From: Apostichopus japonicus
Lineage: Eukaryota > Echinodermata > Holothuroidea > Aspidochirotida > Stichopodidae
Length of the DNA: 64,000 nt
Direction of reading: 5' to 3'
Assembly: GCF_037975245.1 (NCBI RefSeq)
Contig: NC_092564.1
Coordinates: forward strand, 176,601 to 240,600
The notes beneath the pieces are model-generated. The model had not been told where the DNA came from. It was given only the letters and a program-made list of their open reading frames with translations, and made no database searches. This document shows positions 11,928 to 24,134 of the stretch, one piece after another; the first letter of the stretch is position 1, and each line of letters begins with the position of its first letter. Position numbers and translations under genes: made by a program.

Positions 11928-14900
11928 AGCCTGTCCCATATGATTTCACCCCATTTAGCCCAGAAGGTTTGACCCCTTAAAGTTACTTAGACCATCTAGG
12001 TCATTCACAAAAAAATTGTCAGCTCAACCTCAGTGGTCAGGTTCGGACCCCAGACCCCCTGAAAAAGACCACCCTATCTGGCCCATGGACCAAACTTTGT
12101 CAGAAGGAAGTAGTATGGTTGTACATTACAAAAAAGGCAAAACTGACAAAATTCCTGGTCGGGAAGGGGTTGTCAGACCCCCCACTAAGTCACCCCCAGT
12201 CGGGTTGATTTCACCCCATCTAGCCCATGGACCAAACTTTGGCAAAAGGAAGTAGCATGGTAGTATGTTACAAAAATGGAAAAACTGACAAACTTGTTGG
12301 TCGGGAAGGTGATGTCAGACCCCCACAAAGTGTACCCTGACCCACCCCCCAAAAGGCGGGTTGATTTCACCCCATCTAGCCCATGGACCAAACTTTGTCA
12401 GAAGGATGTAGTATGGCTGTACATTACAAAAAAGGCAAAACTGACAAAATTCCTGGTCGGGAAGGGGTTGTCAGACCCCCCACTAAGTCACCCCCAGTCG
12501 GGTTGATTTCACCCCATCTAGCCCATGGACCAAACTTTGTCAGAAGGAAGTAGTATGGCTGTACATTACAAAAAAGGCAAAAACTGACAAAATTCCTGGT
12601 CGGGAAGGGGTTGTCAGACCCCCCACTAGGTCACCCCCAGTCGGGTTGATTTCACCCCATCTAGCCCATGGACCAAACTTTGGCAAAACCAAACTTTGTC
12701 AAAAGTTAGTAGTATGGATGTACATTACAAAAAGTAAAACTGACAAAATTCCCAGTCGGGGAGGTGTTGTCAGACCCCAACAAATGTCACCCTCACCCAC
12801 TCCAAAAGGCGGGTTGATTTCACCCCATCTTAGCCCACAGACTTAACTTTGTCGAAAGGAATTAGTATGTCTGTACATTAAAATAAAGGAAAATCTGACA
12901 AAATTGCTGGTCGGGAAGGGGTTTTCAGACCCCCCCAAAAGGTGCCCCCACCCAGCCAATTCAATTCACGCAATCTAATCATAGACCAGAATTTTGTTTA
13001 AAGAAAGTATTCAAGACATTGTATTATAAAACATGGAAAAACTTACCAAATGGTCTGAAAGCAAAGATGTACCCATTCTGGTCACATGGGCCCCTTTTGT
13101 ATTTGTGTAACATAATATATACCGTAAAATCAAGAAATGGATACATGTAGAACCAGGAACAAATGTTAAATATGAAAAGTTTTTACACTTGTAAAGCAGA
13201 TTCCTTTGCATGAAAAATGTAGAAAATAACAACATGCTTTCAACAGGACCAGTCCCAGTTCATGTTGGTAGAATAAGTTTGCTTGTTCAACATGGTTGTT
13301 TGGACTGGCAATTACCATACTTGTGTCTTCAATATGACAAACAGTCATGGAAAACTATAATAATTATTATTTAACAAGATAATTTAATTTAGGAAATACC
13401 ATCCACAAAAGAGGAAATAGTTACAGCTAGAACCCCACCAAACATTGCATTTGAACAAACATGGCGAATGTGGCCTCACTCAGTTTTAAGGCCCTTCTGT
13501 TATCGGGCACAATGCGAGTTAAAGGTTTTAAAATACAAATGGTTATTCTTAAAAGTCTATGTCTTTTTGATTAGTTCCTATGATACAGTACGTCTCTGTC
13601 ATTGTTCACCATCAGGTCACTTGCATAATTCTGTTGTGTCCATCTTATCAATCCACCTCTTCTGCAAATATTTTAAGTAAAGTGTGATTTGTAAACAAAT
13701 TGCTAAGGTAAAGCTTACCAGTTACAGGATTTTCGACAGATAAACCGCAGTTATGAAGCCCCGATCAAGATTGACTTGCCAAATTTGGGTTCAAAATGTG
13801 AAAATTATTAGATATAAAATAAAGGGAAATCCAGATATCTGATTTTTCAGACAAGTAGTGTCTGCACGATTTGAATAATGCACTTATTTTCCAGCATTCT
13901 TGTCTGGAACACAACTTTTTTGGGGTGGTCTGAAAGGGGAAGGGTACACCCGCCACAACACCCCCTCAATCAGACACTAAATACAGATCAAATAGTTGAA
14001 ATATGCTCTTGGTTTTTTTTTTTTTTTTTTTTTTTGGGGGGGGGGGGAATACTGCCTTTTCACCTATGATGTAAATCAAATTAAACTTCCAGATTTTGTA
14101 AATATTCCTTGATTTCAACCAAATAATCTTTATACTGGCATATGTTACCAATTGTAGGTTTAAAAAGAAACAATATGAGTACTTAATTATTGGTTGCAAT
14201 AGTACAATGTTAGCTACTATAGTAATCTAACCCATAGGATATATATTTAAGGAAACGCCAAAAATGAAATGAAAACAATTGCACAAGGAAAGTATGCATT
14301 CGTAACACAAAAACAGCTGAAGCAGGGGAGGGGGGGGTAGCTTCAATAATATAATTGAGTGGTCAAGCCTCCCCCCCCCAAATAAACTTCTTTGATTGAC
14401 CAATTATATACCTGTCATATCTATAACTATTTGAAAAGGCTTCAGAAAGTAGAAGAATGTTCCAATAACGATATCTAATATGCCAAAGGGTCCCCAATAT
14501 TTTTTTCGTTCCACCTCTGCTGTAACACCATATATTATGGGACCAAGCAGATAACTGGGTTGCAGGCCATTAACTATAGCAGGTCTTATTTTTTACATGA
14601 ATAAAACATGGGAATAGAGCAATTTGGTGAAAGTGGAGGACCAACTATGGTCACATAACAGGATGTGGGCAAGGTTGTACAGTAATACAGACATAAGACA
14701 AAGAGGGTCAATGTATTGTCTTATGAATTAAAACATTTCCAGCAAAAGGCAGGAGAAACTCCTCCCACAAGATTCTCATCTATATCAGTATGTTTATTAG
14801 GCCAGGGATGCCTACCCATAATTTTTACTTAGGTGCTATAGTAAAAAAAAATCAAAATGTTTTAAACTGACCAAAAACAGGAGCATCATTGTGTTTCAGT

Positions 14901-15984
14901 CACTTCCTTGCCTAGCAACTTTGGACTGCTTGTCACCAAAAAAGATGAAGCAATTAAGAAAGGCAAGCCATAATGGACATTGAAGGCTCTTTTGAATTAC
15001 ATAGAATATCTCCTCTCATAAATATAATCATTAAATATTTATTTTTGTAATAATTATGTTTATATTTTTATCATCTCAGTTCATGGGTAAAAGACACTGG
15101 GTAGGGGCTCTTTGTAGGGGTCTGACAACCCCTTCCGAACAGCAATTTTGTCAGATATTCCTTTTTTTTAACGTACAGACATACTACCTTCTTTTGACAA
15201 AATTTGGTCTATGGGCTAGAAGGGGTGAAATCAACCCGCCTTTTGGGGTTGGGTGAGGGTGACCTTTGTGGGGGTCTGACAACACCTTCCCGACTAGGAA
15301 TTTTGCCAGTTATACACTTTTGGTAATGTACATCCATACTACTTCCTTTTGACAAAGTTTGGTCCATGGGCTAGATGGGATGAAATCAACCCTACTGGGG
15401 GTGACTTAGTGGGGGGTCTGACAACCCCTTCCCGACCAGGAATTTTGTCAGTTTTACACTTTTTGTAATGTACATCCATACTACTACCTTTTGACAAAGT
15501 TTGGTATTGCAAAAGTTTGGTCCATGGGCTAGATGGGGTGAAATCAACCCGACTGGGGTGACCTAGTGGGGGGTCTGACAACCCTTTCCCGACCAGGAAT
15601 TTTGTCAGTTTTGCCTTTTTTGTAATGTACAGCCATACTACTTCCTTCTGACAAAGTTTGGTCCATGGGCTAGATGGGGTGAAATCAACCCGACTGGGGG
15701 TGACCTAGTTGGGTGTCTGACAACCCCTTCCCGACCAGGAAATTTGTCAGTTTTGCCTTTTTTGTAATGTACAGCCATACTACTTCCTTCTGACAAAGTT
15801 TGGTCCATGGGCTAGATGGGGTGAAATTAACCCGTCCAGGGGTTATTTTTCAGGGGGTCTGGGGTCCGAACCCGACCACTGGGGTTGAGCTGACAATTTT
15901 TTTGTGAATGACCTAGATGGTCTAAGTAACTTTAAGGGGTCAAACCTTCTGGGCTAAATGGGGTGAAATCATATGGGACAGGCT
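11928..15984 (+). mobile_element. Fold-back element, copy 1: inverted arms of tandem ~142-168 bp units
   Basis: It begins AGCCTGTCCCATATGATTTC and ends in the exact inverse (...GGGACAGGCT). The left arm (to about 12960) is a tandem array in which GGGTTGATTTCACCCC recurs at 12202, 12358, 12500, 12643 and 12811, that is, every 142-168 bp. The right arm (about 15080-15984) carries the same units inverted. About 2.1 kb of noncoding sequence lies between. A 4.57 kb copy lies inverted at 34784-39352 and is nearly identical across the centre. Open frames in the arms are artefacts of the repeat. No transposase is present, so the element is non-autonomous. The exact ends and the target duplication are unresolved: the similarity between copies extends a few bases outside both ends. 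Confidence 0.85.
12960..15080 (+). other. Central noncoding segment of fold-back copy 1
   Basis: This sequence is unique apart from its counterpart at about 36165-38290 in inverted orientation, which differs by only scattered bases. It contains a long T-tract followed by G (14012-14047) and a mirrored C-rich stretch near 14373. The open frames are short and have no recognisable domain. Confidence 0.7.
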
Positions 15985-18465
15985 CCCAGACTAAAACAAT
16001 CCAAGCATGTTTCTCTGTGTATACAAGCTGGGTGTCTACCTCATTGAAAGATGGATTCCAGCTATGTGGGCATGTACTGTACTGTGCTTCTCTGTGCTGT
16101 GAAGGGGGGGGGGAGGGGGAAGGGAGGGGGAAACAGAATGTTTGATTGTCACAAGGCAAAACCTTTCACTAAAAGGGTGGTATATCCATGGGCATCTGCA
16201 GAAAGCTTGCATGGCAGGGGCAAACACATTTCCAAGGTTAAATAAAAAATGTTTTGACTTATGCTGGCGACATAATGTCATTATCACATTGAGTGTCAAA
16301 GGCGCAAAGCCCTTGATTTTATAAATTAGATTGCTTCTGTGGCAATTTCCAATGCCAAAATCTTTGTGTTCCAGGATATTTTTAAGTAAACAATATGCCT
16401 TTGATTAAAGTTAAATACCAGTTCACAACATTTGTGGTACCTTTTGTTTGATTTTGTGGGGGAAGGGGGAGGGGGAATTCCCAAGATGCATTTCCCAAAA
16501 TGCATTTACCAATATTCAAATGATTAGCAATAAGTGGGAAAAATCAGCCCTTGATGCCAAAAATAGCACCATGTTGCATCTATGCTTCTTAAACATGAAA
16601 GAGATTATTCTAAAGGAATACAGACCTTGAAAGTGTCTTCTACAAACTATATTGTTAGAACTAGGTGAGCATAAAATGTGTAATTGTCATAATCCCAAAA
16701 TGTCTGCCTTGTTCCAGGCGGAATACCAATTAAGCCTAATTTTAATTATATCTTTTCAAATAAATGAAAAGGCATGTATACAAATAAGGGTCAAGAGACC
16801 CGGCAGAAGCTCTAATAAAAGGTTAAGTCTATATAGATGATGCTAGGGGCTCAGCGGGCCGTGGACCCTACTGATGCATTTTTCATATATAGTCAAGCGG
16901 GAAAAAAAAAACAATTTACCTAAAGTTTGCTCTAAAAATTGATGAGTAAGAGGTACTGTTTCGGTTCTAATGTTCAAGTGTGTGGAGTAGGATTCTCTTA
17001 AAGAGAATCTAACAAAAGAGAATCTAACAAAAATTCTCCGCTTCCTGTATAGTCATGGTTTATTTGGTTTTAATTCCATCATTGCAACTTACACTTATCT
17101 AGCGTCATACTTTCATTGTGTCACATTTTGTACTTCTCATTCGACTGCCAAGTATTGCTGACGAAGGTCCCAGGGGGACCGAAAATTCCAATATATTTTC
17201 TAAAACTTACTCCTTATTTGTCAATTATGAGTCATATCTTATTTCTCTGGTTTTCTCTAATAATATTTTCTTTTGGAGTAAACGTGGATTTTCGTTATAT
17301 ATTATATATCTATATATATATATATATATAACTTTCGGCCCAAAAATTCTTTGCCCCCCCCCCAAACTGAAATGGTCCTGTACGCCTATGCAATAAAGGC
17401 AACATTTAAAGCAACATTACTACTACATTGATCACCCTACAGCAAGTAGAGTGCTATAATTGGGGACTATACAGACTACCTTTAAGTAGCCTGGTAAATC
17501 ACAACCATTTACTTGTTCAAGTTCCATTGTTACAGGTTCATCTGGCTCCTATGGATAGGTACATTGATTGCCTGTCCTAAACTATTCAGGCATAACAAAG
17601 AACCCACTGTTAGCCCTACTGAATTTAGTGTGGCTCACAGACAACTAATCTGCTAAGCTTCTTAAGTTCTGGCTAACTTTCTGTCAACAATAAAACTAAA
17701 GTGAGAGCCTATATTTAGAGAGATAAACTAACTAGTACTGCATGTTAGCAAGTGTTTAGTGTATAATTTGTTAAATAGTGTACAGTGCTAGATTTTACTG
17801 TAGATAAATTCAAAGCAAACAATCGTGTATTATGGTGCCTAAAATATTTGAAAGAATTAAGACGTGTAATAATTTGAAAATATTTGTCGAAATGTTTTAC
17901 TTTTCCCAACTTATATCACTGAAAACAGATCCATATACCTATTACAAAGAAATGATAGGCTTACTATAGTGTTCATTTGGGATGCACAGAATCTTCTCAG
18001 AACCCAATCTTCTAAATTCTTAATGTTATGCTGTATTGGCCCCAAATATGCCAGATATTCAAATATGGTCACATTTGATCAAAATTCTTAAACTGTTTTA
18101 TTACCACCTTGGAGGAAATGTACCTCACTGGGACATTCAGTCTTCTTATGTGTTCATTTCAAATATCTGAGAACAATTTGGCAAGTAAAGACCTCCAGGA
18201 ATGTACTCTTTGGAAACTTCTAGCAATTATAGAGTGCTTTACTTTGGGGCCTATACAGACTTTTCAGTTCCTTGCTATTACTTTCTGTTAACTACAGTAC
18301 ATATATGACTTAAGTGGAATCATAGGCCTATTTTTAAAGAGATTAACTGGTACTGCATGGTAGCAATTGTATATAGTGATTAATTTTTAAAAGAGTGTAG
18401 TGAACCTATACAGAGCTAGAAAAACATAGATAAATTCATAGCATGTTCATTTTATCCTCATTAAC
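15985..18465. other. No gene recognised; small hairpin and (TA)n tract
   Basis: Intergenic A/T-rich DNA. It contains polypurine G-tracts near 16103-16135 and 16458-16475, a TA microsatellite at about 17298-17330, and a GGTCCC...GGGACC hairpin at 17157-17188 within GACGAAGGTCCCAGGG. Nothing else is supported. Confidence 0.4.
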
Positions 18466-19007
18466 GGTGACATCCCTATGTTCCGACGTCTCTATGTTCC
18501 GACGTCTCTATGTTCCGATGTCTCTATGTTCCGACAATTTGTTTGGACTCTTAATTTTTTTTGACCAAAATTTTTTCTGACCCAATTTTTTGGGGGAGAC
18601 TCAATCTTTTTGGTCCCCCATTTTTAGGACCAAATTTTTGGGTGGACTTAATTTTTTGGGCCCCAAATTTTTGGGGACCCAATTTTTTTGGGGGGACTCA
18701 ATTTTTTGGACCAACATTTTTTCTGACCTACCTTTTTTTGGGGGACACAATTTTTTGGACGCACCACAATTTTTTTCATGAAAAAGAAGGGCCCAAAGTT
18801 TGTTATGAGTTTGTTTTGGTCCGAAAAAAGTTGGTCCGAAAACATGTTGGTCAAAAATTTGGGTCCAAAAAAAGTTAAGTCCGAAAAAATTTGGGTAAAA
18901 AAAATTGAATCCAAAAAAATTGTCAGAACATAGAGACGTCGGAACATAGAGATGTCAGAACATAGAGATGTCAGAACATAGAGATGTCAGAACATAGAGA
19001 TGTAACC
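18466..19007 (+). mobile_element. Fold-back element with TCTATGTTCCGACG arms and target-site duplication
   Basis: The left arm repeats a phrase of the type CTCTATGTTCCGACGT about four times (18471-18538). The right arm (about 18920-19003) has five inverted copies (CAGAACATAGAGATGT). Ends are GGTGACATCCCTATG on the left and, read inwards on the other strand, GGTTACATCTCTATG on the right. The flanks carry TCATTAAC at 18458-18465 and 19008-19015, an 8 bp direct repeat (10 bp if two shared C are counted). Between the arms is a second layer of inverted low-complexity sequence (TTTTTGGGGAC and AAAAATTTGGGTCC types). It has no coding capacity. Confidence 0.85.
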
Positions 19008-19980
19008 TCATTAACAGTACTAATATAAATGGATGCAGATCCTTATATATACCTTTGGTGAAGAACTGATAGGCTTACTATAGTGCTGATGTGGGATGTG
19101 CAGATATAACATTATTGTTACAATTAATTAATTATAACTGAGTACTTGCATTTCATTTAGTGGACTGCTGAGTCCAAGGCCCCCCGAGTCCCAGTCCAGC
19201 AAAAGTGGACCCGAGTCAGGACTCAGGTCCAGACTACAGCTTTGATATTTAGAGCATGGAGAATGGGGGTACCAGGGAATAATTTAGTGCTCAAATTTTG
19301 CGTAGCAGTTCTGAGGTTTTTCATTTCTTTAGCTTAAAATCGTTGAAAACACTAGGGTTATGCATGCAAAAACTGCTACACAATTTTTCCATTGGTGTAG
19401 GAATTTGACCAGATTGTGTAGCAAAATGAGAAGGGATACTGGATAAATTATTTGCTGGGTATAGTGCAGATGAAGAAAATACTAAAGTTGGGCTTTCCTG
19501 CAAGAGGTCCCGTGCTAATGACAGCTGGTGGGGTTTGGAAACAACCAGTTACCATGCACCACAAACTCAGATATTAACAAAAGGGACCATCATCAGGGCC
19601 CCCCAGTCCCCTACATGGCCCCCAGTCAGCTCATTTGGCCCCACCCCTAATAAAGGTCCCTATTTCGGCATTTAAAAGAAAATTTAAAAGATAACACAAA
19701 CCTAAGAATTAATTTACACATGACATCTTATGGCATTTATAAGCTATGTCTACCATCAGAATGCCATAGCAAACTTTAATATTTCGTTGTTGCCATAACA
19801 ATGACTAAACCTCATCGACCTCCAGATCGGTATGATACTATGACACTCCAGTGCCACCTTCAGTTTCGCAACAAAAAAATTACTAGGCCGCCTAGCATGC
19901 TTTTACTACTACTATAAAAATGCGAGTATTGTAAGTTGATGTTTTTTTTAACAATTGAGTCGGCATTTTCAAATATAAAC
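19008..19980. other. No gene recognised
   Basis: Intergenic sequence. There is a GAGTCC/GGACTC-rich patch at about 19168-19235 and a polyC/G patch near 19595. No terminal repeats or exons were found. Confidence 0.4.
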
Positions 19981-20420
19981 AAGTACTACTGGCCTGGGAA
20001 ATAACATATACATATTGCACCAAAATACAAGGAGGTTTCTAAAATCCAAAAAATTCTCAATAGACACCCCTCCCCACACACAACCATAGTGTACTAGTAA
20101 ATAACATTTTCAAAATGGGGTGCTAAAGGGGAATCCCTCCCCTTATACTCCTCCCCACGTTTCCTACACCTAACCAGTACTGTCTTATAACCTATTTTAT
20201 TGCACCATATCTCATCTAGGAGCTTTCTAAAATCCAAAAATTCTCAAAGAGGGAGGGGGACACCCCTTAATCCCCTTGCACCCCTCTCCCAACTTTTCTC
20301 CACACAACAATTACTGGGAAATTACCTATAAATATTGCACCATATTTCATCTAGGTTTCTAAAATCAAAAAATTTCTCAGAGGACACCCCTCCCCACACA
20401 CAACCATAGTACTAAGGAAT
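19981..20420 (+). repeat. Diverged repeats around ATATTGCACCATATTTCATCT
   Basis: Three diverged copies of a module (ATTGCACCA, CATCTAGG, TTTCTAAAATC, CAAAAAATTCTC, then ACACCCCTCCCC) lie near 20030, 20200 and 20330. A fourth lies just past the next element at 22940-22995, and related sequence occurs at 44735-44960. This appears to be an old dispersed repeat into which the 20421-22931 element inserted. Confidence 0.6.
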
Positions 20421-22931
20421 GGGCCAAAGCCAAAAATGGTCATCACTATACCTGGAATTTGAACATTGCCACTTAGGCTCATTTCACCCATGGTTATGAG
20501 AACAACTAACCAAAGTTCTGTAATCATTAAAAAAAATTACGATAATTCGCATAACTGTGGAATGCGGTCATTCCAAAATGCAGGTAGCACGATCCTAATG
20601 TGGTGGGACGGAATTTTAGAAAAATGAGGTAATTACATATGGGAACAAAGTTGAAGTTTTCTGTTTTTGACGTTATAAATGGCTATTAATTAGGATACTT
20701 TATGCACTATAAAATGTATCAATAGTAGTTCTTGAACGAAGAAAAAAATAAAACGAAAGTGTTCAATTCCGTCCCACCACATTTTTGAACATATTTTTTT
20801 ATTTTCCAAGGGGGAAAAAAATGATAATTTTTTTTAAACTCTCCAAACTATCAACTATGTATGCAACTGACACCTCTGAGTGGAGAAAATATAAATATTT
20901 CATTCTGGATAGACAGGGGGGTAGTCCAACATTTTCGTGGTGGGACGGAAACAAGTTGTGGTGGGACAGAATTTTAAATGAAGGGCATCTTCAAACAGCA
21001 TGTCTGGTCCAAAATTTTCCTCTGTCACTCAAGATTACAAATTTATATTCAGACTCCTTGAACACCCGACCTAATAACAATGTGATCAATTGATTATACT
21101 TCAAAATGTTACGTATCTGGATATTCCATACATACTGTACACATCACATCAGTTTTGAACCTGATGTGTCAAAACAACACATTTTTTGGAAAATTGAGAT
21201 TGGGTTTTTTATCATGCATAAAAAATCCCATCACTATAGAAATAGTCCTAGTTGTTCACCCCAGGTTTCTTTTTTGGCCCTCTTGGAGTCTTGGCTTTCC
21301 TAAACTATCCATTCTAAAACATGTGCTTTTGAATTGATATCATCTGCTGATGAGCAATAATCCATGTGCACAAGAAAAGTCAAGTTGTTATGGTACTCAT
21401 GACGTGAATCATACAAGATAGAAGAGCTAGATTGCAAGAATTAAGGTAAGAATTCATTCTGCTTCTCAATACTGTAGTAATAAATTAGTTTACCTCCAGT
21501 TTATTGTTATAGGCAATTCAGACAATTTGGTAGTGATAATTATGATTTAGCCTAAGCTGTTGCCTAACAGACTATGTTATACAGTAAAGGTTTAAAACAA
21601 AACTTATACTATACTGAGAGGTAGAAATGTGTAGCCTCCAGTACTAATGCAAGGAAGCAAACCTGTTAGATGAAATATTACATATTTTGCATGAGTTGTC
21701 TAGCCTAGCAAATTTATGTTTTAGCCTAAGCTGTTGCCTAACACGATATGGGATGATGCCTAAGCTGTTGCCGTCTAACATACTACTGTAAGTTGGATTT
21801 TGAAACTTGTAGCCTACGATGCAGAAAAGTGAACCAAAACACCATGTAGGCTAGTTGAAATATATTGTGCAGGAAGTGTATACTGTCTATGCCTGTTATT
21901 CAGCCTGTTCGTAACTGCACATTATGAGGCCAATCTCATGACATATTGCATTTGTAATACACAATTCACAGGATGGTGAAGCCATCTTATTCTTTCTTTC
22001 TATTCACATGTTGGCATATGGGGAAAGACCACGATTGCTTCCTGGTTCCCCAACTTCTTAATAATTAAGCCAGAGATGTGTGTGGCTATATCCCCCACCC
22101 CAGCCCCCTTTTCATGCATCCCGCTGGTAAGAATGTCCTTTTATCTCTCTTTGCAAAACAGATCAATATGGAAAATCCTGAGCCTCAAAATGTGTCTGCT
22201 AGCAGATACATACTTATAGGAAGAAAAAGAAGGAGAGAACGGGTGCTGAGGCATTTCGAGAATGGGAGCGGAGTAGGAAGAAAAGGCAAAGGGCCAACCA
22301 GAAGGCAAATAATCCAGCAGCGTACAAAGCATCCATAACAAATGTTCGAAATAACTTCCCGACTGAATTAGTCCAAGATATCATCGAGCATATTAAAAAA
22401 TCATTTCACTCCAGCATAAATTTCATTGTTGCTTATGAACTTCTTGTGAGAGAAAACATAATTGTTTAATGTTTTTGTACCTAATCAACAGCCTTTACAT
22501 TGGAAAAAAATTCCGTCCCACCACATTCCGTCCCACCACATTGACACACTTTCGGTAAAATTAACACAATTCTTATGCGTGAAGTATAATTTCTGCCATT
22601 GTTTCCTTAATGGTAGAAGAATAGTTCACCTCCATTTCAGTGTTAATAATTACTATTATATTGTACTACTTTTGATAATAATTACATAAAGGTTACATGT
22701 TCATGATTTCATGAGATTTATCATTCCGTCCCACCACGTCAATATATTTGTGTTACCATGGCAACATCTTCAAATTTGTGTCTGTTTTTTTTTGTGTCTG
22801 GTTGCAGTCTGTGACTGACCTGTTTGTGTGGATATCCTGATTCCTTCATATATGCTACATATAAAGTGGTATTATTTAAATGGTCTATCAAATTCCGTCC
22901 CACCACAATACGGTAATTTTGGCTTTGGCCC
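20421..22931 (+). mobile_element. Element with terminal inverted repeats and a CCGTCCCACCAC phrase
   Basis: Ends are GGGCCAAAGCCAAAAATGG at 20421 and its near-inverse TAATTTTGGCTTTGGCCC ending at 22931. The 12 bp phrase CCGTCCCACCAC or its inverse occurs at about 20597 (inverse), 20766, 20936 (inverse), 20957 (inverse, one change), 22510 and 22525 (tandem pair), 22723 and 22892. It is thus mostly inverted in the left part and direct in the right. Both flanks belong to the same diverged repeat family, as expected for an insertion. A convincing target duplication was not found. It carries a decayed coding fragment at 22203-22469. Confidence 0.75.
22203..22469 (+). pseudogene. Basic-helix coding remnant inside the 20.4-22.9 kb element
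   Basis: An 88-codon open frame ends at TAA 22467-22469 and has no clear start; a TAG lies just upstream. It begins with a Lys/Arg cluster, then EAFREWERSRKKRQRANQ, NNPAAYKASITNVRNN and FPTELVQDIIEHI. The composition is highly charged and protein-like, unlike the surrounding A/T-rich noncoding DNA. Similar basic Arg-Glu-rich N-termini are common in transposon-encoded proteins, but I do not recognise a family. A different frame opened by an ATG at 22168 overlaps it and looks less protein-like. It may be an exon, or the remains of the element's own gene. Confidence 0.35.
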
Positions 22932-23070
22932 GAATATCCTATGAATATTGCACCACATTTCATCTAGCAGCTTTCTAAAATCGCAAAAATTCTCATCTCA
23001 AAAAAAGTTTTGATGCAATTTGCAATGCCTGGGAAGTACCATGTAACACCATTACAGGCAACCTGGGGGG

Positions 23071-24124
23071 GGAGGGGGTCTGCCCTATATCCATAAGGTC
23101 CGCTATTCATAAGGTTCATTGTTCATAAGGTTCGTTATTCATAACAAGCATTATTTTTATAAAAAGGTTCGCTATTCATAATGGAAATAAAGTTCGTTAT
23201 TCAAATAAAAAGGGATCATAATTCATAAGGTCCAGTATTCATAATGGAAACAAAGGTTCGATATTCATAATGGGCAAAAAGGTTCGTTATTCATAATGGG
23301 ACAAAGGGTTCGTAATCCATAATAGACAAAAGGTTTCGTTATTCATAATGGAAAGAAAGGTCTGATATTCATAATGGAGCGAAGGGTCCGTTATTCAAAA
23401 TGGGAAAAAAGGTTCGTTATTCATAAAAGGAGAAAGGGTCCGATATTCATAATTGAACAAAGGGTTCGAAATCCGTGATGTGAAAAAAGATTCGTTATTC
23501 ATCATAGGAGAGAAGTGCATCATACAAGTGCAAAAGACGTCCTCTATTTTCGCAGAGGCCTATAGTGTTCAACCACTGGCCTCAACATACTTTTTATTCA
23601 TAGAGGGGGGACACAGGGGGCACAACTGTCCTATGGGGGGCACCACCAGATGCTGGGCGGATGCATAATTTTGCAGAGAATATGAGCCACACACTATCAA
23701 GACCATGCTTCACCCTATACCCCTTGCAGCAAAACCTACATTTTCGACATATTAACGGCATAAACTTGTACGTTTCCTAAAGGGGGTCCTTTTCCTCATT
23801 GTGAATGATACTGAACCTTTTCGGCTATGCCTATTATGAATAACGAACCCTTTGTTCCATTATGAATCTATATATATCTATTATGGATTACGAACCCTTT
23901 GCTCTATTATGAATATCGAACCCTTCGTCCTATTATGAATAACGAGCCTTTTTTAATCATTATGTATATCGAACCCTTTTACCAATTGTGAACAACGAAC
24001 CTTTTTTTTTCATTATGAATAACAAACCTTATGAACAATGAACCTTTTGGCTCATTATGAATAGCGAACCTTATGAACAATGAACCTCATGGATATAGAA
24101 CCTAATGAATATCGGACTGTCACC
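23071..24124 (+). mobile_element. Fold-back element with GTTCGTTATTCATAATGG arms and 10 bp target duplication
   Basis: The left arm (about 23085-23510) is a tandem series of variants of GGTTCGTTATTCATAATGG. The right arm (about 23800-24115) has the inverse (TTATGAATAACGAACC). ACCTGGGGGG occurs directly at 23061-23070 and 24125-24134. The right end read inwards is GGTGACAGTCCGATATTCAT. The left end (GGAGGGGGTCTGCCCTATAT) is a degraded version sharing GTCYG and ATATYCAT. The central ~290 bp shows no coding potential. Confidence 0.85.
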
Positions 24125-24134
24125 ACCTGGGGGG

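Noticed and set aside
12016-12846. Pro/Lys-rich open frames repeated in both fold-back copies
   Set aside because: They track the tandem arm units on both strands. There is no protein-like conservation beyond the DNA identity.
11915-15995. Target-site duplication of the 4 kb fold-back
   Set aside because: Flanking bases of both copies were compared. Candidate short matches are inconsistent, and similarity extends past the proposed ends, so no duplication is claimed.
18561-18947. Open frames rich in Phe-Trp-Gly-Pro (GPNFWG type)
   Set aside because: They arise from the TTTTTGGGG-type low-complexity inverted arms of the fold-back element, and both strands give similar nonsense.
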